A stretch of DNA of 5,788 bases from Pirellulaceae bacterium (GTDB lineage: Bacteria > Planctomycetota > Planctomycetia > Pirellulales > Pirellulaceae). The notes under the pieces were generated by a model. That model made no database searches, had not been told where the DNA came from, and was given only the letters and a program-made list of their open reading frames with translations. The DNA lies in the NCBI GenBank assembly GCA_020846515.1, contig JADLDX010000031.1, positions 1 through 5,788 of the forward strand. The letters are read 5' to 3'. A program made the position numbers and the translations under genes. Shown here in pieces: positions 1 through 5,672 of this stretch (position 1 is its first letter; each line of letters starts with the position of its first letter).

Positions 1-23
1 TTTCATGAACAGATTGTACCTGA

Positions 24-56
24 GTTAGTTTGCTGCGGCGTAGCAGCCGAACTAAC
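24..56. repeat. Imperfect inverted repeat / hairpin at left edge
   Basis: GTTAGTT at 24-30 is the exact reverse complement of AACTAAC at 50-56. The bases between contain a smaller hairpin, TGCTGC (31-36) with GTAGCA (40-45), which needs one G-U pair and has a three-base loop. The right half runs into the 15-base word CCGAACTAACCCTCC (47-61), which recurs on the same strand at 5627-5641. This is seen directly. It looks like an edge of the interspersed repeat family of this window rather than a gene, and its function is unknown. Confidence 0.6.
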
Positions 57-82
57 CCTCCCAGCGCAGCGCCCGGGAGGGT
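55..82. repeat. ACCCTCCC / GGGAGGGT hairpin
   Basis: ACCCTCCC at 55-62 pairs perfectly with GGGAGGGT at 75-82, giving an 8-bp GC-rich stem around a 12-base loop that itself contains GCG/CGC. It abuts the terminator-like stem-loop at 83. The arrangement, an ACTAACCCTCC entry followed by GGGAGGGT and then an A-tract, resembles a much shortened version of the longer repeat arms at 113-248 and 5651-5788. It may be an internally deleted relative of them, which is an inference. Confidence 0.55.
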
Positions 83-117
83 CGAAAAAACAGGCGCTAC
101 TGCAGCCTGTTTTTTCG
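83..117. terminator. Symmetrical (bidirectional) intrinsic terminator-like stem-loop
   Basis: CGAAAAAACAGGC at 83-95 is the exact reverse complement of GCCTGTTTTTTCG at 105-117, a 13-bp perfect stem with a 9-base loop. In either reading direction a CAGGC/GCCTG core is followed by six T residues (110-115 on plus, complement of 85-90 on minus), the pattern of a bidirectional rho-independent terminator. It lies about 160 bases past the stop codon of the minus-strand FGE-like gene and could end that transcript, or serve a gene beyond the left edge. The GC core is only 5 bp, so termination strength is uncertain. Confidence 0.6.
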
Positions 118-248
118 GGGAGGGTGCGTGCGCCGCAGAGACGAGCTCGCAGCGAAGTGCTTCATGCTTGGGTTAGCACGGCCGGCCCTCCCCGCCCATG
201 CTGCCGCGGGTCGACCCTCCCGATGCTACGCCGCAGGCGGGTTAGTTT
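113..248 (+). repeat. Left arm of a ~136-bp inverted interspersed repeat
   Basis: Read on the plus strand, this stretch aligns with the reverse complement of 5651-5788 at about 118 of 138 positions by hand, with one 2-base gap. Shared landmarks are TTTCGGGGAGGGTG at the outer end, GAGCTCGCAGCGAAG, GGTTAGCACGG, CCCTCCCCGCCC and GGGTTAGTTT at the inner end. CGGGGAGGGT (116-125) can pair with GCCCTCCCCG (185-194), leaving one G-U pair, so the element can fold on itself. No transposase gene lies in or next to it. It looks like a non-autonomous interspersed repeat or a structured intergenic element. Its short open frames are not convincing genes: differences from the other arm fall evenly on all codon positions and the 2-base gap breaks the frame. 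Confidence 0.8.
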
Positions 249-250
249 CC

Positions 251-266
251 GCTGCTGCGCAGCAGC
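251..266. repeat. Perfect 16-bp palindrome just past the cluster's last stop codon
   Basis: GCTGCTGCGCAGCAGC is identical to its reverse complement. It starts 12 bases downstream of the TAG stop of the minus-strand FGE-like gene and could form a 6-bp stem with a four-base GCGC loop at the 3' end of the mRNA. No T-run follows on the minus strand, so it is not a standard intrinsic terminator. It could stabilise the transcript end. Confidence 0.5.
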
Positions 267-277
267 AGAAGAAATTG

Positions 278-1360
278 CTATCGCGGCACGATTGGGCCAA
301 GGCAAATACGAAACCCGTCGCGTGAGTCAGAATAATTTACGCCGCCGATTCCCAGACGAACGGCACAACGCGCATTGCCGGGCACGTCGAAGTAGTTACC
401 GCCTCGGCACACGGGGCGGGAGACAGTGCGCTTTTCGGCATTTTCATAGTAGATCTCTTCGTGCCCACCTTTGGGATCGAAGTGATCAATGACAAACTCC
501 CACACGCCACCGCACATATCAGCCAGACCGAAGCCGTTGCGGCCCTTCTCGCCGTAGTGGTCCACCGGCGAGACGAAAGAATAACCGTCGCTCCACGGTG
601 CTTTCCCTAATGGCCAGGTTCTATTTCGGCCCGGCAGGAAATCAATCGCGGAAATGTTCAGTCGCCCTTCGCCTTGTTCTAGTTCATTGCCCCACCAAAA
701 ATAATTGCTCTCTTGGCTGCCGCCTCGACATCCATACTCCCACTCAGCTTCTGTGGGCAGGCGATATTCGAGTCCTTCAGGCAACCGGCCCGCTTGCTTT
801 TCACGCTCGGTCAGCCATCGGCAAAACGCATTCATATCGTTGTAACTGACACAGACCACCGGGAATTCATCGCGGTTCGGGAAACCCCAATTCGGATCGC
901 GCCAGCTCTTACCCGGCACAGATTTCCATGGATGAACCACTTGGGTCGTCAGTTTATAGCCAGTCCACTCAGGATCAAAAACCTGTGTCTTGCCATCAGG
1001 CTTTTCGGCATCGGTGACATACTTGCTCTCGATCGTAAAACGCTTGAACTGGCCAACACTAACTTCTGTACGACCCAACCAACAACCATGTTTGACGCGC
1101 GTCAGCCGCGGCTTTTCACCTTCGAATGACTCGCGATCCGTGCCAGGTTGAGCGCCGCCTTCGATGCCTGTGGCCCAGGCTTTTTCCTCTGGCGTACTGC
1201 CCATCATGAACTGACCGGGCGGCAAATAAACGACCTCCAGCGTGACGCCTTCGCCCAGGTCGACCCGTTTGGATTCTCCCTGCTTCGGTTCGGCTGCGTG
1301 TAGTCCAGCCAACGGCAAGAGCAAGAGCGTGGAAAGGCAGATCGTGCTTAGTTTCTGCAT
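278..1360 (-). CDS. Exported FGE-sulfatase (SUMF1-type) domain protein lacking the FGE catalytic cysteines
   Basis: This 360-aa protein belongs to the formylglycine-generating-enzyme-like family. Residues 1-22 form a signal peptide (hydrophobic stretch, LHAA cleavage region), so it is probably exported. Family landmarks in order are GQFMMGS (49-55), GRTEVSVGQF (96-105), PVVCVSYNDMNAFCRWL (167-183), YRLPTEAEWEYGCRGG (199-214), NGFGLADMCGGVWEF (275-289), CRGGNYFD (318-325) and DGFRI (348-352). True FGE oxidises a sulfatase Cys or Ser to formylglycine using two cysteines just after the RGGS(W/Y) motif (human Cys336 and Cys341). Hand alignment places Asp325 and Ala330 there, keeping only the third Cys (Cys332). 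The usual GNxWEW reads GGVWEF. It is therefore probably not a working FGE. A binding, structural or unrelated enzymatic role is possible, as in other FGE-fold proteins. The ATG lies 13 bases after the preceding stop with no clear ribosome binding site, suggesting translational coupling. It is the last gene of the unit. Confidence 0.92.
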   Translation of the reverse strand: MQKLSTICLSTLLLLPLAGLHAAEPKQGESKRVDLGEGVTLEVVYLPPGQFMMGSTPEEKAWATGIEGGAQPGTDRESFEGEKPRLTRVKHGCWLGRTEVSVGQFKRFTIESKYVTDAEKPDGKTQVFDPEWTGYKLTTQVVHPWKSVPGKSWRDPNWGFPNRDEFPVVCVSYNDMNAFCRWLTEREKQAGRLPEGLEYRLPTEAEWEYGCRGGSQESNYFWWGNELEQGEGRLNISAIDFLPGRNRTWPLGKAPWSDGYSFVSPVDHYGEKGRNGFGLADMCGGVWEFVIDHFDPKGGHEEIYYENAEKRTVSRPVCRGGNYFDVPGNARCAVRLGIGGVNYSDSRDGFRICLGPIVPR

Positions 1361-1373
1361 AGGATTACTTTCA

Positions 1374-2732
1374 TTAAGGTTTTTGCAACAGGTCCGTAAT
1401 CGTTTGTCTCATCAGCTTCTCGGAATCAGGCGCAGCAAAGGCCCAGGTCGGTTCATAGCCACCTTCTACGAATGAATGTTCTAACGGGATATAGCCTGGA
1501 CCGCCATCACCGTAGCTGGCAGTGGCCACGAAGCCGCTGGAGAACTGCTGCTGGGCAAAGAGTTGATATTCAATGAACGCTTCGCCAGGCAGATGCAACA
1601 GGCAAACGTCATCGTTTAAGTGCAGGCTGGTAAATGGAATCGGCACGCCGGCCGCACACTGTCGAATGAAAGCCACGCGCATCGCGGCGCCAATTCGAAC
1701 AGAGTTTGAGGTCGCAGGGTTACCAATCAACTGCAGCATGCGTTGTTCGCTGAAGTTGGGATCTGCATTAAAGAGGACAGGCTTGACGTGCCACTGCCAA
1801 TGGTCGAGCTTCGCGCGCTTGGGCTGCTGTTCAGACTGGACCATCGCCGAGTGGATGCGGTCGGCCAGTCGAGCGCGGTTCTCTTTGGAGCCATCGTTAT
1901 ATTTGCCAGCTGTTACATTGCCGCCGCAGCCCGTGAAAAAAATATGCGGTACGCTCTCTTCGACTGTTCGTTGTTCGCGAGCGATGCCCACAAAGTCGGA
2001 ACTCACGACACCGTCGCCGTAGTAACTCATCGGGTGCGTAGCGTAGTAGTGCAGCGCAGCCAGTTTCTGATTCTCATTCCAGAAGCTGATGGTCTTGAGC
2101 ATAGGATCGATGGTTCCCTCCGGTGCCTCGCGCAGTTTGACATCCTTGGTGGCACTGGTCCGCACACCGATGACTTTTCCGTCTGGCCCCATGACACGGC
2201 GGTTGGAGGCGACTTGATGAACCTGGGCCTGGCCGGTGGTAAAGTGCGTCACGGGCTGTGGATGTTTCAAGGCTGCTTCGAGACTGGCTGCTACACTCGT
2301 AAGCGTTCGCTCGGCGGCTTTGGTATCGATGATAGGGATCTCGGGCAGCAGTTGCTGGGCGACGCTATCGGCCAGTGGCACGTTATGCTGATGCAAGGCA
2401 TGCACAGCTACTCGCTCTGGTGAGGTGCCAGCCGCTTTTGCCAGAACCTCGCGCCAATGCACATGATCCGCGCCGCGAATCTCGCAATAGTCCACCGCGC
2501 AGAGGACAATTGGCTTATCCTCGGAGAGCAAGACCACGCCCAACGCCTGCAACGGATCACTAACGGCTTCGGTTGGCTTGACCAATCCGCCGCACAGAGG
2601 CGAACCAAGCGGTGGTGTCACATCCGCGCGGAACACTGCCAGTCGCAACGGCTCAGCGGCCTGCAAATGAAACAGTGGCGTTGTCAACAGCGCTATGACC
2701 AGAGCAACGATATGTGAAGGGGCTTGATTCAT
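1374..2732 (-). CDS. Exported neutral/alkaline-ceramidase-like hydrolase
   Basis: This 452-aa protein has a signal peptide (about 1-26, cleavage near LQAA) followed by a domain like the N-terminal catalytic domain of neutral/alkaline non-lysosomal ceramidases. Those are zinc amidases that split ceramide into sphingoid base and fatty acid. Visible landmarks are RADVTPPLG (35-43), HALHQH (111-116; His114 and His116 as likely metal ligands), ATHPMS (231-236; His233), GCGGNVTAGKYND (268-280), LPGEAF (381-386; Glu384) and GYIP...GGYE (413-427; Tyr414 or Tyr426 as the candidate tyrosine ligand). The known family has NxGDVSPN with a catalytic serine; here the aligned residue appears to be Thr274. 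It is about 200 residues shorter than full ceramidases and lacks their C-terminal Ig-like domain. Many planctomycete proteins of this kind have no proven substrate, so 'ceramidase' is a fold label. Its ATG overlaps the sulfatase TGA (2729-2732). Confidence 0.9.
   Translation of the reverse strand: MNQAPSHIVALVIALLTTPLFHLQAAEPLRLAVFRADVTPPLGSPLCGGLVKPTEAVSDPLQALGVVLLSEDKPIVLCAVDYCEIRGADHVHWREVLAKAAGTSPERVAVHALHQHNVPLADSVAQQLLPEIPIIDTKAAERTLTSVAASLEAALKHPQPVTHFTTGQAQVHQVASNRRVMGPDGKVIGVRTSATKDVKLREAPEGTIDPMLKTISFWNENQKLAALHYYATHPMSYYGDGVVSSDFVGIAREQRTVEESVPHIFFTGCGGNVTAGKYNDGSKENRARLADRIHSAMVQSEQQPKRAKLDHWQWHVKPVLFNADPNFSEQRMLQLIGNPATSNSVRIGAAMRVAFIRQCAAGVPIPFTSLHLNDDVCLLHLPGEAFIEYQLFAQQQFSSGFVATASYGDGGPGYIPLEHSFVEGGYEPTWAFAAPDSEKLMRQTITDLLQKP
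2729..2732 (-). other. 4-nt ATGA stop/start overlap (translational coupling)
   Basis: On the minus strand the TGA stop of the sulfatase (2731-2729) and the ATG of the ceramidase-like gene (2732-2730) share the bases ATGA. No strong Shine-Dalgarno sequence precedes this ATG; only a weak GAAAG is seen. Re-initiation by terminating ribosomes is the likely mode of translation, and it implies that the two proteins are made in linked amounts. Confidence 0.8.
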
Positions 2733-4147
2733 GGCTTAGCTTTCGTAGGCGTTGGACTGGATGGGCGTGGTGCAGGGGCGCTAGCGTCTTGTTGGACATC
2801 GTGTTCCCATTGCGTAAAGGCGTTGGACAAACGTTTGACATCGGCGGGACGAGCGTCAGCCAGGTTGGTTGTTTCGCCCGGATCGGCTGCCAGGTCGTAG
2901 AATTCCCATGGTTTGCCCGGCGCTGTGCGATGTATTTTTAAGTGCCCTTCACGCATGGCGGCCGCGTTTCGGAGCGTGGCAACGATGCGGGCATGCGGCG
3001 ATTCCGACCCGATCAAGGCAGGTAGAGGATCTTGACCGTCGAGTATTCGGTCCGTTGGCGGCTGAAGACCAACTGCCCTTAGGCAAAGTGGCAGGACGTC
3101 CAAGTGCGTGAGCATAGCATGGCTTTCAGTGCCAGGTTTGATCTTGCCCGGCCAGCGGAAAATTGCCGGAACACGAATACCACCTTCATAGAGTTCTGGT
3201 GCACCAGCGCGGAACGGCGCATTGGAAGCTACATCCTTACCATGCGTTGGCCGCAAAATGGCGCCCATGTCTGAAATAAACATCACTAGAGTATTCTCGC
3301 GCTGGCCAGTTGCATCCAATGTGTCGAGCACCCGACCAACAGCATCGTCCATCGCCGTGAGCAATGCTAGATAGCGATGTTGTTCCGTTTGGTCATCAGC
3401 CGGCCAACCATAACGTTCCAAGTACTGCCCCGGTACATGCCACATTGGTTTCTCATTCTCGTCGGGAAGCATGTTCACTTCGCTGACATAGTGCGGCGCG
3501 TTGAATGGCAGATAGACGAAGAACGGATTGCCTGCTTTCGATTGGCGTTTGATATAGTCACAAGTGGCGTCGGCGAAGATATCCGTGCTGTAGCCCTCGA
3601 CGCGGCGCCGAGCGATTCCTTCAAAGATGTCGTATTCGCCGTGATAAGTGTGTTTGAAGTAATGGATATTCCCCGAACGACAGCCAAGGAATTCGTCGAA
3701 ACCGCGCTCCGTGGGCCGACTGCCTTCGGCGAAGCCGATGTTCCATTTACCGAAGCACGCCGTTGCATAACCCGCGGCCTTCAAATACTGCGGAATGAGC
3801 CGCTCGCGATGTGGCAATCCGATCCCATTCCAATTCTCGGTCGTAGCCAGTTGATGCGCGAGGCCGTTGCGCTGCGGATGCCGACCGGTGAGAATCGCCC
3901 CACGTGACGGCGTGCAGGTGGCAGTGACGACATAAAAGTCTGTGCAGCGCACGCCTTCCTGAGCCAATCGATCAAGCCGCGGCGATTGAACCTTTATGTT
4001 GCCGTAACAGCCAAGATCACCGTAGCCAAGGTTGTCCGCATACATCAAGACAATGTTAGGCAATGGAAGTTTCGGGGCATCCGCCGCATGAAGCCATGCT
4101 GCAGGCGCCAACAGAATTGCAATCAAGAATACTAAGACATTTTTCAT
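2729..4147 (-). CDS. Exported S1-family sulfatase with several altered active-site residues
   Basis: This 472-aa protein is an arylsulfatase-like member of the alkaline-phosphatase fold. Residues 1-22 are a signal peptide (WLHAA cleavage region); the sulfatase domain follows from NIVLMYADNLGYGDLG (31-46). CTPSR (78-82) carries Cys78, the residue converted to formylglycine in active sulfatases, with Arg82. Also present are GKWNIGF (133-139), RPTERGFDEF (144-153), NAPHY (216-220, His219), SDMG (292-295), ELYEGGIRVP (318-327) and the C-terminal WEFYDLAADPGETTNLA (414-430). The tail (about 454-472) is rich in Ala, Pro, Ser and Lys and probably disordered. Against arylsulfatase A, Asp30 is Asn39, His125 is Asn136, Asn282 is Met294 and Lys302 is Ala316, while Asp38, Cys78, Arg82, Lys134, His219 and Asp293 are kept. 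It is either a divergent subfamily or catalytically impaired. The reading frame is intact. The ATG has only a weak GGAAAAG upstream. The 96-base gap to the preceding gene leaves room for its own promoter, but none is recognisable. Confidence 0.95.
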   Translation of the reverse strand: MKNVLVFLIAILLAPAAWLHAADAPKLPLPNIVLMYADNLGYGDLGCYGNIKVQSPRLDRLAQEGVRCTDFYVVTATCTPSRGAILTGRHPQRNGLAHQLATTENWNGIGLPHRERLIPQYLKAAGYATACFGKWNIGFAEGSRPTERGFDEFLGCRSGNIHYFKHTYHGEYDIFEGIARRRVEGYSTDIFADATCDYIKRQSKAGNPFFVYLPFNAPHYVSEVNMLPDENEKPMWHVPGQYLERYGWPADDQTEQHRYLALLTAMDDAVGRVLDTLDATGQRENTLVMFISDMGAILRPTHGKDVASNAPFRAGAPELYEGGIRVPAIFRWPGKIKPGTESHAMLTHLDVLPLCLRAVGLQPPTDRILDGQDPLPALIGSESPHARIVATLRNAAAMREGHLKIHRTAPGKPWEFYDLAADPGETTNLADARPADVKRLSNAFTQWEHDVQQDASAPAPRPSSPTPTKAKP

Positions 4148-4243
4148 GAGCGCTTTTCCGTAATATCATGTAAGGTGAAATCAATTGAGTTCGCAGCGTG
4201 CTTCGAAAAGAGGCTGACTTGGGGCTGAACCAGTATTGCCCAC

Positions 4244-5575
4244 TCACCTTACCAGCGGGATATCTTTGCGAAACTTGAGTCGTCCCAGCTTATGCTCTCC
4301 GATCAGCCACACCTGCAAATTACCGGGCTTCTTCAGCAGTTCAGCTGGGATGGTCAGTGAACCAGCCTGTCGTTCCTCGGGTGTCAGGAACAACGCATGA
4401 CGACCATAGCTGTCGTCGGAGTTCCAAAGATACACGGCGATGACATCGATGTTTTCAGAGCCGAACTCAACTTTCCATTCTTTGCCCAGCGAGATACTGT
4501 CGCCTGGCAAGCGCAGCATGAGATCGCATACAGCAAACTCACACGCTTGGCTTTCGGTGCCATCGGCATGGATAACTCGCGCCGTGTAGTCGCCACACAC
4601 TTCGTAACGGCGCTCGTGTACGCCTGGGGTATCGAGCTTAATCTTTTCAACAACTTCGTGGCCGCGTCGGATGACGAGTGTTTTCAGGCCGCGTCCGTCG
4701 CGGTCCATGACGTTGAATTTGACAGGATTTCCCCGGATGTACGGCACCCAATCGCCCAGGTCAAGCAACAGCGCGCGATTGATTGTCGGCGCAGTAGCGT
4801 CGAGTTGAAAGTTTGGAAAACGCAAGGGCTCGGCGCGGTTATCGCCGCGCCAAGTGTCGAGATGAGTGATGCGGAACAGTTGCTTGTTCTTCGTGGCCAA
4901 GTGGGCATCGAACTTCGCGGCGCTGCGATCGGTGATGCTCGTTGTCGGCGGTCGACTTTCCTCGACGCGAACAGAGATGACACGTCCCTCTTTGTCGCGC
5001 ACTACCGCGGTGATCATTTCAACATGTGAGCCAGAGGTCTCGGTTGCGTGAGGCGTATAAATGACATCGCCGACCTGCGCGCCTTGGGCGGTCTGCGGCT
5101 CAACAAGTACGATCCCTTGGTTGGTCTCGGGTCCGTAGCGACGGCTGACCACCGGAAATCCGCAACCGAGCGCGTAGCTGGTGTAGGCCGAGCAGACACT
5201 GCCGTAATACGCAGCCGCGTTGGGGACTTTGCCAGTGAGATTCTCTGTGTACAGCACGCTCTGTGGGTTTTCAACGGCCGCTAAAAACGTGCGCAAGGCA
5301 ATATCGAACCCGATGTAGCGTCCCTCTGAGCGAACGCTGGAATAGGGTACGCCAGTGTACTCTTGACCCTTCTTGAAAAAGCCGCCCTGTCGGTTGGGCA
5401 ATGTGTCAGCCACAGGCGACCATTTCACATGGGATAGATTGCGCGCATGAGCAGCAGCAAGAACCTGCCAGCTCTGGTCGTCACTACTGCCCGGAACCTG
5501 AGCGAACAATGATACAGGCAGCACAATGCAGGTGGCAAAAGTGAGTGACATAAGGATCGCAATGCGATGTTTCAT
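4244..5575 (-). CDS. Exported NlpC/P60-like (papain-fold) Cys/His protein with C-terminal beta-rich region
   Basis: This 443-aa protein has a signal peptide (about 1-25, SLFAQ cleavage). The first half has the layout of an NlpC/P60-type cysteine hydrolase: GVPYSSV (75-81); YYGSVCSAYTSYALG (123-137) with Cys128 as probable nucleophile at a helix start; GDVIYT (169-174), like the GD(L/V) turn before the core strand; SGSHVEMI (181-188) with His184 as probable base; and a strand with Glu205/Glu206 supplying a third polar residue. Known relatives cut peptide or amide bonds, often in peptidoglycan. Here the substrate is unknown and the assignment rests on motifs alone. Residues from about 250 on look like one or two beta-sandwich domains and show no catalytic motif, so they may bind a ligand or surface. 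It is the first gene of the cluster and starts 75 bases from the right-hand repeat arm. ATGAAACAT is preceded by no good Shine-Dalgarno sequence (an AGG lies about 16 bases upstream). The long hydrophobic leader supports this start. Confidence 0.85.
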   Translation of the reverse strand: MKHRIAILMSLTFATCIVLPVSLFAQVPGSSDDQSWQVLAAAHARNLSHVKWSPVADTLPNRQGGFFKKGQEYTGVPYSSVRSEGRYIGFDIALRTFLAAVENPQSVLYTENLTGKVPNAAAYYGSVCSAYTSYALGCGFPVVSRRYGPETNQGIVLVEPQTAQGAQVGDVIYTPHATETSGSHVEMITAVVRDKEGRVISVRVEESRPPTTSITDRSAAKFDAHLATKNKQLFRITHLDTWRGDNRAEPLRFPNFQLDATAPTINRALLLDLGDWVPYIRGNPVKFNVMDRDGRGLKTLVIRRGHEVVEKIKLDTPGVHERRYEVCGDYTARVIHADGTESQACEFAVCDLMLRLPGDSISLGKEWKVEFGSENIDVIAVYLWNSDDSYGRHALFLTPEERQAGSLTIPAELLKKPGNLQVWLIGEHKLGRLKFRKDIPLVR

Positions 5576-5626
5576 GGTGCAGCTTTGACCTGTTTCGGAG
5601 GGATTGATGCGGATAGGTCATTTTAA

Positions 5627-5672
5627 CCGAACTAACCCTCCTGCTGCGTAAAACTAACCCTCCTGCTGCGTA
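5627..5672 (+). repeat. Tandem duplication of a 20-bp ACTAACCCTCC unit
   Basis: ACTAACCCTCCTGCTGCGTA occurs at 5631-5650 and again at 5653-5672, separated by AA (period 22). The first copy starts inside the word CCGAACTAACCCTCC (5627-5641), identical to 47-61 on the same strand at the other end of the window. The second copy runs into the right repeat arm and forms a hairpin: CTGCT (5663-5667) with AGCAG (5672-5676), and CCCTCC (5658-5663) with GGAGGG (5679-5684) as an alternative or outer stem. Two units are too few for a CRISPR or satellite call. This is probably a slippage duplication at the edge of the interspersed repeat. Confidence 0.75.

Noticed and set aside
1..6. Possible start (ATGAAA) of another minus-strand gene leaving the left edge
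   Set aside because: Only two codons are visible and there is no clear ribosome binding site, so it cannot be supported as a gene from this window.
124..492. Plus-strand open frame whose first ~25 residues resemble those of a minus-strand frame at 5777-5484
   Set aside because: The similarity comes from the DNA repeat. Differences between the arms fall on all three codon positions, a 2-base gap puts the frames out of register, and both frames run into unrelated sequence opposite or overlapping real genes.
1743..2423. Plus-strand open frame of 226 codons
   Set aside because: It lies wholly opposite the ceramidase-like gene, whose translation carries family motifs throughout. The plus-strand translation shows no recognisable domain or signal peptide.
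3377..3907. Plus-strand open frame of 176 codons
   Set aside because: It is antisense to the sulfatase core, including the region of its catalytic motifs, and no family features are seen in its translation.
4148..4243. Separate promoter or terminator in the 96-base gap before the sulfatase
   Set aside because: TTGATT and TATTAC are present on the minus strand but only 13 bases apart, and no GC-rich hairpin with a T-run is visible. Nothing firm can be called.
4397..5029. Plus-strand open frame of 210 codons
   Set aside because: It is antisense to the NlpC-like gene and shows no motifs. It fits an antisense shadow of a codon-biased gene.
5576..5650. Promoter for the cluster (TAAAAT-like hexamer upstream of the 5575 start)
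   Set aside because: A TAAAAT can be read on the minus strand, but no acceptable -35 hexamer sits at 16-18 bases, and planctomycete promoter consensus is poorly defined.
5631..5672. CRISPR-like repeat pair
   Set aside because: There are only two 20-bp units with a 2-base gap, no spacers and no cas genes.
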